From Fischerella sp. JS2 (lineage in GTDB: Bacteria > Cyanobacteriota > Cyanobacteriia > Cyanobacteriales > Nostocaceae), in contig NZ_CP135918.1 of assembly GCF_032393985.1 (NCBI RefSeq), positions 1,426,001-1,490,000 of the forward strand: a stretch of DNA of 64,000 nucleotides, in the 5' to 3' direction. The notes under the pieces were generated by a model. The model saw only the letters and a program-made list of their open reading frames with translations, searched no databases and was not told the DNA's origin. The number at the start of each line of letters is the position of its first letter. The first letter of the stretch is position 1. The position numbers were made by a program, and so were the translations under genes. Positions 1 to 7,745 of this stretch are shown piece after piece.

Positions 1-267
1 AATTTCAATTAAATCCGCACCAGCAGCTACAGCTAACAAGAACTTTTCTGGATCTACCGCAGATACACAAATAGGTAAATCAGTCAAGCTTTTAGCTAAT
101 TTTACTAAATTAGGATCAGCAGCGATATCAATAAAAGTAGCACCACCGTAGTGTGCTGCTCTCACAGTCGCCGCCACACGGTCAGCATCAAAATTATTTA
201 AACCACTGATAACTTTGAGGGCGCAACGGTTAGCAAATGCACGTTGGAGAGTTGGATGCATCGTCAT
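1..267 (-). CDS. ycf23: Ycf23 (DUF561) family protein, N-terminal part
   Basis: The first 89 residues of a protein that continues beyond the left edge of the window; only the start is visible. The ATG at 265-267 opens a reading frame beginning MTMHPTLQRAF. It continues with 'VISGLNNFDADRV', 'AAHYGGATFIDIAAD' and 'PICVSAVDPEKF', which is the beta/alpha-barrel-like start of the Ycf23/DUF561 family found in cyanobacteria and red-lineage plastids. The family resembles TIM-barrel flavin or phosphate-binding proteins, but no reaction is established. It is transcribed away from psaI, leaving a 237-bp divergent intergenic region. The family call is by sequence recognition; the function is unknown. 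Confidence 0.85.
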   Translation of the reverse strand, partial: MTMHPTLQRAFANRCALKVISGLNNFDADRVAATVRAAHYGGATFIDIAADPNLVKLAKSLTDLPICVSAVDPEKFLLAVAAGADLIEI

Positions 268-504
268 GGTTTCTCTCGCAAATAATCAAAGTAGGAATAT
301 TTTGACATTCTTTAGTGTCTTTAGGAATCTAGGATTAGCGATCGCCTTCAAGGGCAGGTTTTTAGAAGTTCACCAGTAGGGTAGTCAATATATATTTACA
401 ATTAGCTTTTCTGTGTTAAAAATCTTTAGAATTTACAAGTTTAAGCGAAGAATTGCAGTAAGCTCATTTTGAATTGTAGTGTGCATTTTAGAGGAATCTT
501 TACT

Positions 505-636
505 ATGGCTTCACTTTTGGCTTCATACCCTGCTTCATTCTTGTCTCCTATTCTCGTCTACAGTATTGGTTGGATTGTACCAATTGTCGTATTCTCCTTG
601 ATGCTGATCTACATTGAGCGCGAGGATATTGCGTAA
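505..636 (+). CDS. psaI: Photosystem I reaction centre subunit VIII (PsaI)
   Basis: A 43-residue single-span thylakoid membrane protein. Residues 13-37 form one hydrophobic helix (around 'GWIVPIVVFSLMLIYI') followed by the C-terminal signature 'YIEREDIA', which closely matches the 'YIEREDVA' ending of Nostoc-type PsaI. In the photosystem I complex PsaI helps anchor PsaL and so supports trimer or tetramer formation. An AGAGGAA ribosome-binding site lies about 8 nt before the ATG. A GC-rich hairpin with a T run follows at 704-735. The gene stands alone here and is not next to psaL. It is short enough to be missed by length-filtered gene callers. Confidence 0.9.
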   Translation: MASLLASYPASFLSPILVYSIGWIVPIVVFSLMLIYIEREDIA

Positions 637-640
637 ATTA

Positions 641-663
641 GTTATTGGTTATTGGTTATTGGT
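641..663. repeat. Heptanucleotide tandem repeat, GTTATTG x3
   Basis: Three perfect copies of GTTATTG begin five bases after the psaI stop codon. This is a short tandemly repeated repetitive (STRR) sequence of the kind common between genes in heterocystous cyanobacteria. Confidence 0.8.
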
Positions 664-703
664 TAATAGTAAACAATTAACCACTAACTACTAACAAAAT
701 TAA

Positions 704-735
704 TACCGCCTATCTATTGAAGATGGGCGGTTTTT
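704..735 (+). terminator. Rho-independent terminator of psaI
   Basis: The arms ACCGCCTATCT (705-715) and AGATGGGCGGT (721-731) form a stem with one mismatch and a small loop. The 3' arm runs directly into TTTTT. It lies about 70 bp after psaI and also 65 bp beyond the end of the oppositely transcribed psbJ, so it may shield the two units from each other. Confidence 0.75.
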
Positions 736-799
736 GAATGCTGATTCCTAAACAAATTGCTAGAAAAGTCCGGCTTTTAGTACTAGGCTCATGTCAAAT

Positions 800-919
800 T
801 TAGACAGAAGAACCTAGTCCAGCGTAGGCTCCATAGAAGAAAATACCTACAACAGTAATAACACCTAATCCTGCGATTGTAGCAACAATCCACAGAGGAA
901 TTCTCCCACTTCCAGACAC
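800..919 (-). CDS. psbJ: Photosystem II protein J (PsbJ)
   Basis: A 39-residue one-helix photosystem II subunit and the last gene of the psbEFLJ operon. It reads '[16 protein letters not shown]', a hydrophobic span, then '[13 protein letters not shown]', matching the conserved PsbJ start and end. The start is GTG (917-919), preceded by a strong GGAGG about 6 nt upstream on the minus strand; no in-frame ATG is available. PsbJ supports plastoquinone exchange and PSII assembly. It is separated from psbL by 114 bp containing a heptamer repeat, while the other three genes are packed 9-10 bp apart. Confidence 0.92.
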   Translation of the reverse strand: MSGSGRIPLWIVATIAGLGVITVVGIFFYGAYAGLGSSV

Positions 920-960
920 TGTTTTCTCCTCCCTAAACACAAAATCAACACAGATTAATT

Positions 961-982
961 CAGTTATCAGTTATCAGTTATC
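961..982. repeat. Heptanucleotide tandem repeat, CAGTTAT x3, inside the psbEFLJ operon
   Basis: Three copies of CAGTTAT lie between psbL and psbJ and enlarge the only long gap of the operon. Its heptamer differs from the one next to psaI. Confidence 0.8.
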
Positions 983-1033
983 ACTTTTATATCTTTAGAT
1001 AACTATTCACTGATTAAATAGCAGCTGTTCCAG

Positions 1034-1153
1034 TTAGTTAAAGAAATAACTGGAAAACAGAATCCCTAGAACAAAAACCAGTAGGAGTCCCAGGTAAAGT
1101 GAAGTCCGGTTCAGTTCAACCGGTTGATTGTTGGGGTTGGGGCTTCTTTCCAT
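1034..1153 (-). CDS. psbL: Photosystem II protein L (PsbL)
   Basis: A 39-residue single-span PSII subunit. The N-terminus '[20 protein letters not shown]' and the C-terminus 'LFSSYFFN' are diagnostic of PsbL. The protein sits at the PSII monomer interface and is needed for normal electron flow on the acceptor side and for dimer formation. The ATG is at 1151-1153, 9 bp after the psbF stop codon, with a GGAGAAAA element before it. It belongs to the psbEFLJ operon. Confidence 0.95.
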   Translation of the reverse strand: MERSPNPNNQPVELNRTSLYLGLLLVFVLGILFSSYFFN

Positions 1154-1162
1154 GATTTTCTC

Positions 1163-1303
<141 letters not shown>

Positions 1304-1552
1304 CTACTTGCCAGTAAATTCTTCAACTTGTTGTTTTGCTTCATAACGGTTATTCACAATCGGCAATTCTTGCCGTGGTTGTGGATAATACTCGTTGGGG
1401 CGAGGTGTGCCAAACACATCGTATGCCAAACCAGTGCTGACGAATAACCAACCTGCAATAAATAATGCTGGAATGGTAATACTATGAATTACCCAATAGC
1501 GAACGCTGGTAATAATATCCGAAAACGGACGTTCTCCAGTACTTCCTGACAT
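1304..1552 (-). CDS. psbE: Cytochrome b559 alpha subunit (PsbE)
   Basis: The 82-residue first gene of psbEFLJ. '[18 protein letters not shown]' carries the heme-ligand histidine (about residue 23) at the start of the only membrane span. The lumenal part ends in the conserved '[14 protein letters not shown]' and 'EEFTGK'. With PsbF it forms cytochrome b559, an obligatory early assembly centre and photoprotective redox component of PSII. The length equals the usual family length. The 242-bp leader between it and ycf48 probably contains the operon promoter. Confidence 0.98.
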   Translation of the reverse strand: MSGSTGERPFSDIITSVRYWVIHSITIPALFIAGWLFVSTGLAYDVFGTPRPNEYYPQPRQELPIVNNRYEAKQQVEEFTGK

Positions 1553-1710
1553 TTAGATTCCTACCTGTCTTTTCAAAGATGTTTTAACGCGTAGACTTCT
1601 TAGTCTTACCTAAGTACACTACATCTGATTCTGGATGTTTGCCCCCAGACGGGACTACTACACACTCGCCCGATTGGGTTCGTGTCTATTTAGATTTTTT
1701 ACATGAATTC

Positions 1711-1740
1711 ATTATCCTATAAAGTTAAGAAAGAGTTACA
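1711..1740 (-). promoter_or_regulatory. Possible psbE promoter, -10 element
   Basis: On the minus strand the sequence TTAACTTTATAGGATAAT contains a GATAAT-like -10 hexamer (1711-1716 on the plus strand) about 160 bp before psbE. No convincing -35 box is visible. The call rests on the hexamer and its place in the only long gap before the operon. Confidence 0.3.
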
Positions 1741-1794
1741 TCTTGCAACTTCTTTCTCAGAAATTAAGCAATGAATTCGTAAAGTTTTATTACA

Positions 1795-2817
1795 CTAAGC
1801 AGCATCAGATTTAGTAGCAGTGGCAATATCTGGTTGATACTTTAGTAAATAACCGCGATCGCCTATTACAAATCCCTGCTCAGGTGAAAAGAAAACAATC
1901 TTATAAAAATTAGCAGGAATTCCTTCTACATCGCGGTCTTTTTCCCAGGTTTTACCACCATCAGGACTGCGTAACAAATTACCGCTACCACCACTAACCC
2001 AAATTTCATCTGGTGTGCGATAGGCCAAATCAAGCAAGCCCCAACTAGTAGCTAGTTCTGGATTTTGTGCCTCTAGCCATTTCTCGGCATCAGCAGTTTC
2101 GCTAAACTGTATCTGACCTCCTCGCGCTAGCATCCACAACTGGCCATTTTCACCAAAGCCCATATTCTCTACCCGTCGAGAACTATTGCGGTTATGAGGA
2201 ACCCATGCATTTTGCCCAGGTTGCCAAGTCGAGTAGAAATTTCCTTTGGCGGAAACAGCAACATATTTACCGTCGGCAGAACGTTCCAGATTGCGAACCA
2301 CACCGACTGCTTCTTCTACCTGGGCCTTCCAATTTTGACCACCGTCTGTAGTTTTGTATATTGCCCCGACATCGGTTGCCATTTCTGCGGAATTTCCTCC
2401 TTGGGCAATAATACTAATCGGGTTCCCAGGTAACTTTTCACTCAAAGGAATTCGCAACCACGATTTACCCTCATCAGTACTATGCAGCAACAAAGCAGGT
2501 TCACCAACAATCCAGCCTTCTTGCCCTTTAAAACTGACAGAGTTAAAGCGGTATTTGCCCTCATCTAATTGCAGTTTGATAGGTTGCCAAGTTTGACCAC
2601 CATCTTTAGTTTCCAAAAGAGTAGCGTCACTACCTACCAAGAAACCATGCCGGGGATTCCCAGTAAAAGCAATGTCCAACAATTTGGCATCTGTGTCTAC
2701 AGAAATTACCTCCCAAGGGTTGTAACTTGTAGAAGGAACCTTACTACAACCGACACATATTAGAACAACTGCAAATAGGGCAATTAGTTTGTGCCAAATT
2801 TTCATTCTTGAACGCAT
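1795..2817 (-). CDS. ycf48: Photosystem II assembly/stability factor Ycf48 (HCF136)
   Basis: A 340-residue lumenal lipoprotein-type assembly factor. A signal sequence ends in the lipobox 'LICVGC' (Cys24). The rest consists of repeated BNR/sialidase-like beta motifs such as 'TKDGGQTWQ', 'STDEGKSW', 'TTDGGQNWK' and 'SPDGGKTWE', which make the seven-bladed propeller of this family. Ycf48 binds precursor D1 and promotes formation of the PSII reaction-centre complex. Its place between rubA and psbEFLJ is the conserved cyanobacterial arrangement and links it to cytochrome b559 assembly. An alternative start lies four codons downstream, but the longer form matches usual Nostoc N-termini. Confidence 0.95.
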   Translation of the reverse strand: MRSRMKIWHKLIALFAVVLICVGCSKVPSTSYNPWEVISVDTDAKLLDIAFTGNPRHGFLVGSDATLLETKDGGQTWQPIKLQLDEGKYRFNSVSFKGQEGWIVGEPALLLHSTDEGKSWLRIPLSEKLPGNPISIIAQGGNSAEMATDVGAIYKTTDGGQNWKAQVEEAVGVVRNLERSADGKYVAVSAKGNFYSTWQPGQNAWVPHNRNSSRRVENMGFGENGQLWMLARGGQIQFSETADAEKWLEAQNPELATSWGLLDLAYRTPDEIWVSGGSGNLLRSPDGGKTWEKDRDVEGIPANFYKIVFFSPEQGFVIGDRGYLLKYQPDIATATKSDAA

Positions 2818-2941
2818 TTGTATTTATTAGTTTTTTGTAAATTTAGTTTATGTTTACTGAGTGAGGGGAGACAGCAAGTGTTTCCCCTACAAAAAGGTGA
2901 GGGTCTACCTTTAGGCATTGCCCCCATCTTAAAAACGCGTC

Positions 2942-3277
2942 CTATTTTAAGCCATAAAGACTGAGGAAAAACAAGACAGCAAGAGCTAAACCACCAAAAA
3001 TCAGAATACTTTTTTGAGTGGGGGTCAAGTTATTGACACCGAAACCATAACCGAGATTTTCTTGAAATCCAGAAGCTTTACCCGCAGGGCCGACATTGGT
3101 AAAAGCGTTCTTCTTGGCACTACAAACCGGACAACGCCAAGTTAGCGGCAGTTCTGCAAAAGGTGTGCCTGGGGCAATGTCATGTTTTTCGTCCCCTTTG
3201 GTAGGTTCGTAAACATAACCGCAGGCACGACACTCATAGCGGTCTAAAAGCGGATTTTCAACAGCTTGTTCGCTCAT
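2942..3277 (-). CDS. rubA: Membrane-anchored rubredoxin (RubA)
   Basis: About 111 residues. A rubredoxin domain carries the two iron-binding knuckles 'YECRACGYVYEP' and 'WRCPVCSAKK'. It is followed by a linker and a C-terminal membrane helix ('SILIFGGLALAVLFFLSLYG'). RubA is a one-iron electron carrier required for photosystem II (and in some species photosystem I) assembly. The chosen start is the ATG at 3275-3277 (MSEQAVEN), which matches cyanobacterial RubA; an in-frame start eight codons upstream is less likely. It is the first gene of the rubA-ycf48-psbEFLJ cluster and diverges from ndhC. Confidence 0.94.
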   Translation of the reverse strand: MSEQAVENPLLDRYECRACGYVYEPTKGDEKHDIAPGTPFAELPLTWRCPVCSAKKNAFTNVGPAGKASGFQENLGYGFGVNNLTPTQKSILIFGGLALAVLFFLSLYGLK

Positions 3278-3470
3278 GGCTGTGGCATGGGTGAGGGTCA
3301 AAGCTTAAATATACGTTAAAAATTATGACATAACTGTTAGGTTTTTCTATAACAAGCAAAAACGAATCAAATAAACTCTCAGTCTGTTTTGCAAAACTCA
3401 GAAATACTAAAAATATATAATGTAAAAGAAAGTAACAGGTTATTTCCACGTACAACGGTAGATATTCATT

Positions 3471-3833
3471 GTGTTTGTCCTCAGCGGTTACGAGTACCTT
3501 CTAGGCTTCTTAATTATCTGTAGCTTAGTGCCTGCATTAGCTCTGGCGGCATCTAAGTTACTGCGACCCAGTGGGCGCAATCCAGAACGGCGCACCACTT
3601 ACGAATCCGGCATGGAACCAATTGGTGGAGCCTGGATTCAGTTCAATATTCGCTATTACATGTTTGCGCTAGTGTTTGTAGTATTTGACGTAGAGACGGT
3701 GTTCTTATATCCTTGGGCAGTTGCTTTCCACCGTCTTGGTCTACTGGCATTTATAGAAGCGCTTATCTTCATTGCAATTCTTGTAGTTGCTTTAGTTTAC
3801 GCATGGCGTAAAGGAGCCTTGGAATGGTCTTAG
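3471..3833 (+). CDS. ndhC: NAD(P)H-quinone oxidoreductase subunit 3 (NdhC)
   Basis: A 120-residue membrane subunit of the cyanobacterial NDH-1 complex with three hydrophobic spans. It carries the conserved '[14 protein letters not shown]' loop and '[13 protein letters not shown]', which are diagnostic for the NuoA/NdhC family. NDH-1 feeds electrons from ferredoxin into plastoquinone for respiration and cyclic flow. The start is GTG at 3471; no better in-frame ATG exists. The stop overlaps ndhK by 10 nt, so ndhC-ndhK-ndhJ is one translationally coupled operon. Confidence 0.97.
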   Translation: MFVLSGYEYLLGFLIICSLVPALALAASKLLRPSGRNPERRTTYESGMEPIGGAWIQFNIRYYMFALVFVVFDVETVFLYPWAVAFHRLGLLAFIEALIFIAILVVALVYAWRKGALEWS

Positions 3834-4570
3834 ATGCTAACTTAACAGCCAAAGATTTGGAACAGCAGCAAAAAGAGCGTATTCTCAACCCCATTGGGCG
3901 TGCGACAGTGACTCAAGAACTGTCGGAAAACGTGATCTTGACTACGGTTGATGACCTCTATAACTGGGCGCGTCTTTCTAGCCTTTGGCCTTTGTTGTTT
4001 GGTACAGCTTGCTGCTTTATTGAATTTGCAGCATTGATTGGTTCTCGCTTTGACTTTGATCGCTTTGGACTTATCCCTCGTTCTAGTCCCCGGCAAGCTG
4101 ATTTGATCATTACAGCCGGAACAATCACGATGAAAATGGCACCCCAACTGGTGCGTCTGTATGAACAAATGCCAGAACCAAAGTACGTGATTGCGATGGG
4201 AGCTTGTACAATTACTGGCGGGATGTTCAGCGTCGATTCTCCCACAGCAGTACGTGGAGTTGATAAACTGATTCCGGTGGATGTGTACTTACCTGGTTGT
4301 CCACCACGCCCAGAAGCGATTATCGATGCAATTATTAAGTTACGGAAGAAAATCGCTAATGATTCCATGCAAGAGCGAGGCGTAATTAAGCAAACCCACC
4401 GCTACTACAGTACGGCTCACAGCATGAAATCAGTCTCACAAATCCACACTGGTGAGTATTTGCTCTCTGATACTCGTGTTGCACCACCGAAGGAATTGAG
4501 CGAAGCGATCGGTATGCCTGTACCACCTGCTTTGTTAACAGAGAAGAAGGAGGAGGTAAACCGTGGCTGA
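3824..4570 (+). CDS. ndhK: NAD(P)H-quinone oxidoreductase subunit K (NdhK)
   Basis: A 248-residue peripheral subunit holding the N2-type [4Fe-4S] cluster. The cluster cysteines are visible in '[10 protein letters not shown]', 'MGACTITGG' and '[10 protein letters not shown]'. The C-terminal extension of about 60 residues after the core is typical of cyanobacterial NdhK. The ATG at 3824 lies inside the end of ndhC, and the end overlaps ndhJ by 8 nt. With NdhH, I and J it forms the hydrophilic arm next to the quinone site. Confidence 0.97.
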   Translation: MVLDANLTAKDLEQQQKERILNPIGRATVTQELSENVILTTVDDLYNWARLSSLWPLLFGTACCFIEFAALIGSRFDFDRFGLIPRSSPRQADLIITAGTITMKMAPQLVRLYEQMPEPKYVIAMGACTITGGMFSVDSPTAVRGVDKLIPVDVYLPGCPPRPEAIIDAIIKLRKKIANDSMQERGVIKQTHRYYSTAHSMKSVSQIHTGEYLLSDTRVAPPKELSEAIGMPVPPALLTEKKEEVNRG

Positions 4571-5090
4571 AGAATCAAAACCAGTACCAGCGCAGGAACA
4601 ATCTCCAGTTGTAGCAGCAGGTAATGTTTCCCAGTGGTTAACAGAAAACGGCTTTGCTAACGAGCCTTTGCAACCTGATGTCAGCGGTGTAGAAATTATC
4701 AAGGTAGAGGCAGATTTCCTGCTGCCAACTTGCACTGCTTTGTATGCCTACGGGTTTAATTATCTCCAGTTTCAAGGCGGGATTGATTTAGGTCCTGGAC
4801 AGGAATTGGTCAGCGCCTATCACTTGATTAAAGTAAGTGATAATGCTGATAAGCCAGAGGAAGTACGTATCAAAGTTTTCTTGCCACGAGAAAATCCGAG
4901 AGTACCTTCAGTTTACTGGATTTGGAAGACAGCTGACTGGCAAGAGCGCGAGTCTTACGATATGTTCGGGATTGTTTATGAAGGACACCCGAATTTGAAG
5001 CGAATTTTAATGCCGGAAGATTGGGTAGGTTGGCCCTTGCGTAAGGATTATGTTTCGCCTGATTTTTACGAGTTGCAAGACGCTTACTAG
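4563..5090 (+). CDS. ndhJ: NAD(P)H-quinone oxidoreductase subunit J (NdhJ)
   Basis: A 175-residue peripheral subunit homologous to NuoC and the 30-kDa mitochondrial subunit. It contains the conserved '[14 protein letters not shown]' and ends with '[17 protein letters not shown]', the 30-kDa signature. The first 25 residues are Ala/Glu/Gln-rich and poorly conserved. It starts with GTG inside the end of ndhK, preceded by AAGGAGGAGG, a strong ribosome-binding site. Last gene of the ndhCKJ operon; a terminator follows. Confidence 0.96.
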   Translation: MAEESKPVPAQEQSPVVAAGNVSQWLTENGFANEPLQPDVSGVEIIKVEADFLLPTCTALYAYGFNYLQFQGGIDLGPGQELVSAYHLIKVSDNADKPEEVRIKVFLPRENPRVPSVYWIWKTADWQERESYDMFGIVYEGHPNLKRILMPEDWVGWPLRKDYVSPDFYELQDAY

Positions 5091-5114
5091 TAGTGAATAG
5101 CATCTCATGCTGTT

Positions 5115-5153
5115 GACCCCCTTCTCCGTACGTGGAGAGGGGGGTGGTTTTTT
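5115..5153 (+). terminator. Rho-independent terminator of ndhCKJ
   Basis: The arms CCCCCTTCTCC (5117-5127) and GGAGAGGGGG (5134-5143) form a strong GC stem around a short loop. GGTGGTTTTTTG follows. It lies 25 bp after the ndhJ stop. Confidence 0.8.
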
Positions 5154-5348
5154 GTAACGCAAAGGGCGCGGAGGAAAGCGCGGAGGTACGCGGAGTGTAA
5201 GATACGTGATGATGAGAATGTTCAAATATTAGTTAAGGTGTAATGTCGGAAGAATGATTGAGTTTGTTTCAGAATGCATACGGTAATACCAATTTGAAAA
5301 AAGAATGCGACAGATGGTAAAAATAGACAGAAGTAGCATTCAGGGTAT

Positions 5349-5858
5349 GTGATGGTAGGGGTAACACAGATCGAGATAGTTGATAGTGTCGAGGAACTAG
5401 AGAAGTTGCTCAGACATCAAAAACAGTCTCGGAGCAAAGAACGTATACAAGCCCTATATCTGATTAAAGGGCAAGAAATGAGTGTAAGTGAGATTGCTAA
5501 AATCTTGGGAAAACATCGAGCTACAGTACATCGATGGTTGGCAGATTATCGAGAAGGAGGAATTGAGGCGGTTGTTGAATTTGGAACGAGTTCAGGTCGA
5601 AAAAGAGCAATACCAGATTGGGCTGTATCGAGTTTGAAAAAACAACTCGAACAACCAGAAGGTGGGTTTCAACGGTACACACAAATACAACATTGGTTAG
5701 AAAAAACCTTGGGTGTGCAAGCTGAGTACGCAACTGTACATCATCTGGCACGTTACAGGCTCAAAGCCAAGCTGAAAGTCCCACGTCCGCGTAACCGAAA
5801 ACAGGACGAAGAAAAACTAGAGTCTTTTAAAAAAAACTCGGTGATGACTTGCAATTAA
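5349..5858 (+). pseudogene. IS630-family transposase, N-terminal part
   Basis: Residues 1-169 of the transposase. A helix-turn-helix of the winged/homeodomain type spans about residues 35-75 ('VSEIAKILGKHRATVHRWL'). It is followed by 'RYTQIQHWLEKTLGV' and the second HTH region typical of IS630. The frame closes at 5858, just after an A8 run (5829-5836). In the -1 frame the reading continues 'LGDDLQLIAQYSAIILPQ' up to the IS1 insertion point at 5910. A programmed frameshift of the two-ORF IS630 type is therefore likely in the intact ancestor. The catalytic half lies beyond the insertion at 6667-7188. Confidence 0.85.
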
Positions 5859-5934
5859 TTGCTCAATACAGTGCCATTATCTTGCCCCAGTACGAAAATA
5901 TTCGTTATTTGGCGTTGCTGAATAAAGGTATGTT

Positions 5935-6282
5935 TTAGGCAGGTAAGGGAACAGAACGATATTTGAGGTAGTGCAATAACAATCGAACAGAGTATCTCAG
6001 CATTTCCTCGGTTTTGGAATAACATAAAGTTTTACGATGAAGACGAGCCAAATAATGTCTAAGCCTTGTGTTTTCATTTTCGACTCGTGTCATGTAGGTC
6101 TTACTCACAATTTGGTCACCATCAGGAACAAAACAAGGGTAAACAGGGTATCCATCTGTGACGTAAAAATAACTCTGCCAACACTGGACAATGTTCCATA
6201 ACTGTTGGAAAGTAGTCGAACTACGATCACCTAAAACCCAAGCAAGAATACCTTGAGTAAAGTGATTTACCGCCGTCCACAA
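5935..6282 (-). CDS. IS1-family transposase, catalytic part (InsB)
   Basis: A 115-residue frame carrying the IS1 DDE domain: 'AWVLGDRSSTTFQQLW', 'VTDGYPVYP', and the C-terminal 'VENENTRLRHYLARLHRKT', which aligns with the E-containing end of IS1 transposases. It is probably made as an InsAB fusion by a -1 shift at the A8 run (T8 on the plus strand, 6293-6300). After the shift InsA 'FIGSKK' continues as 'NKIWLWTAVNHF' into this frame. The internal ATG is therefore unlikely to be the true start. Confidence 0.88.
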   Translation of the reverse strand: MWTAVNHFTQGILAWVLGDRSSTTFQQLWNIVQCWQSYFYVTDGYPVYPCFVPDGDQIVSKTYMTRVENENTRLRHYLARLHRKTLCYSKTEEMLRYSVRLLLHYLKYRSVPLPA

Positions 6283-6626
6283 CCAGATTTTATTTTTTTT
6301 GAACCAATAAATGTTTCTAATTCATCTAGTTCTCCCACCTGCGGAATTTCCTTTGAATTTGGTGTATCCGCCAATTGTGTACCCACTCGTTTAACCCAAT
6401 GAATAATGGTAGTATGATGAACGTTTTTCACCCTTTCAATTCCACGAAATCCCATACCATTGACGTACATTTTTAGGCATTCTTGTTTGATTTCATCCGA
6501 GTAGCCCCTGGGTGGTTTATAGACATCAATGAATTGACGACCACAATCACAGCAAATGTGATTCTGTTTACCTCTTTTCTTTCCATTCTTACGGTTATGA
6601 CAAGATCCACAGCGTGGACATTCCAT
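6267..6626 (-). CDS. IS1-family InsA protein
   Basis: A 119-residue DNA-binding part of the IS1 transposase. It begins with a zinc-finger pattern (MECPRCGSCHNRKNGKK ... 'CCDCGRQF') and continues with a helix-turn-helix region ('GMGFRGIERVKNVHHTTI'). The last residues 'FIGSKKIKSGCGRR' cover the A8 slippery run and overlap insB by 16 nt. Unshifted InsA acts as a repressor of transposition in IS1; shifted product gives the active transposase. Confidence 0.88.
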   Translation of the reverse strand: MECPRCGSCHNRKNGKKRGKQNHICCDCGRQFIDVYKPPRGYSDEIKQECLKMYVNGMGFRGIERVKNVHHTTIIHWVKRVGTQLADTPNSKEIPQVGELDELETFIGSKKIKSGCGRR

Positions 6627-6666
6627 GATTAATTGACCTCAATTCATACCGCTATTATGCAACGCC

Positions 6667-7188
6667 CGTTATTTTGTACAAGATGAGAGTCGATTTGGAC
6701 TCAAAACCATTGAAGGACGTAAAATTACTCTTCCCGGAGTTAAGCCTATTGGTGATTGGCAGTGGCAATTTAAAGCGTTCTGGCTATATGGAGCAGTTGA
6801 ACCACTTACTGGGGAAAGTTTATTTTGGCAGTTTTCTCATGTTGATACCGAATGCTACCAACAATTTTTGAACGAGTTCGCTGCCTGTTATCCCAAATCA
6901 CTTAACATTCTCCAAGTTGATAACGGCTTATTTCATAAAGCTAAACGTTTACAAATTCCAGAGAATATTGTTCTTTTGTTCCAGCCTGCTCATTCTCCTG
7001 AACTGAATCCCATAGAGCGCGTTTGGGAATATCTCAAGCAAGACTTGAAATGGGAGCTATTTGATCACCTGGAGCATCTGCAAACCAAGGTTGCTCAACT
7101 CCTAGCTCTCCTCACTCCTCAAATTGCTGCTTCTTTGACTGGTTATGACTTCATCCTCAATGCCTTATCTGTCGCAAACATTTTTTGA
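6667..7188 (+). pseudogene. IS630-family transposase, catalytic C-terminal part
   Basis: The right-hand part of the split IS630 transposase, with no start codon of its own. It resumes at the duplicated target site with 'RYFVQDESRFGLKTIEGRK'. The DDE residues are visible: D in 'VQDES', D in 'LQVDNGLFHKAK' and E in 'LNPIERVWEYLKQDL'. Joining 5910 to 6675 restores one continuous frame with the -1 frame of the left part. The frame closes five bases before the element's end. Confidence 0.88.
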
Positions 7189-7195
7189 ATTGGTA

Positions 7196-7745
7196 TAATT
7201 TGGAACTGTTTCCACTGATGGAACAGAAGGAAATGGATAAATAGCAAAGTTGATTATGGTGAGGAGACGCTTGCAGAGTTAGAGCAATTAGTTGATGATT
7301 GTCTTAATACAGGAAAGTTCAAGTTCTCAATCTCAAGGATGAAGTTTTAAACTCGGATGTTCTCGTTTCAAGTGGGAAGTTTTTTGTTTGAGGTGAGAAT
7401 GTTCTTGTTTCAAGTAGGAAGTTTCTCGTTTTAAGTGAAAATATTCTTGTTTTGAGTGAGAATGTTCTTGTTTCAAGTGAGAAATTTCTTGTTTTCAGTC
7501 TCGTTCCTCATCTTTGGACTACGGTGTACACCCATTTCTAAAAATCACCCCACATTTATATTCAAGTGAAATTCTCACACTCAGTATATATGCCGCCAAG
7601 AAATAAATTTCTTGGCTAATAGCGAAAGTCCACTCAAGTTGACTAGCAGCAGGTAATCAATCTAACAAAGAGTGAAGCGATCGCTTGTTTCTCTACAAAT
7701 TAGATTCTCTACAAATTAGATAGCGATCGCTTCACCTCACCAAAC
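7196..7745. other. Gene-free stretch with decayed coding remnants
   Basis: No intact gene was found in 550 bp. At about 7252-7350 one frame reads 'GEETLAELEQLVDDCLNTGK' and then stops, which looks like a fragment of a lost protein. The 21-bp tandem repeat (7353-7499) follows. Around 7678-7735 two GCGATCGC sites and a repeated TCTCTACAAATTAGAT are present. Confidence 0.5.
7353..7499 (+). repeat. Seven-unit 21-bp tandem repeat, degenerate
   Basis: Seven consecutive 21-bp units, each ending in AGT or GGT: 7353, 7374, 7395, 7416, 7437, 7458 and 7479. Units 3 and 6 are identical (GAGAATGTTCTTGTTTCAAG + T). In one frame each unit encodes a seven-residue motif like 'ENVLVSS' or 'EKFLVFS', broken by one TGA in unit 2. 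The exact multiple of three suggests a former protein heptad repeat. Confidence 0.85.

Larger units (their letters stand above)
5911..6666 (-). mobile_element. IS1-family insertion sequence, complete, nested in IS630
   Basis: A 756-bp element whose ends are inverted repeats: GGCGTTGCTGAATAAAGGTA at 5911 and, on the minus strand from 6666, GGCGTTGCATAATAGCGGTA. An exact 8-bp target duplication CGTTATTT flanks it (5903-5910 and 6667-6674). It encodes InsA and InsB in the minus direction with an A8 frameshift site between them. The ends, duplication and both reading frames look intact, which suggests a recent and possibly still active insertion. Confidence 0.93.
5289..7193 (+). mobile_element. 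IS630-family insertion sequence, interrupted by an IS1-family element
   Basis: The element is bounded by imperfect inverted repeats: left CCAATTTGAAAAAAGAATGC and right (reverse strand) CCAATTCAAAAAATGTTTGC, both continuing into GCGACAGAT. A TA dinucleotide sits outside each end (5287-5288 and 7194-7195), the expected IS630/Tc1-mariner target duplication. Without the inserted IS1-type element and one copy of its target duplication, the IS630 copy would be about 1.14 kb. The transposase is broken, so this copy is inactive on its own unless helped in trans. Confidence 0.88.

Noticed and set aside
5829-5836. A8 run in the IS630 transposase as a disabling frameshift mutation
   Set aside because: The -1 frame continues coherently to the insertion site and beyond, and frameshifted two-ORF transposases are normal in this family; a programmed shift is more likely than decay.
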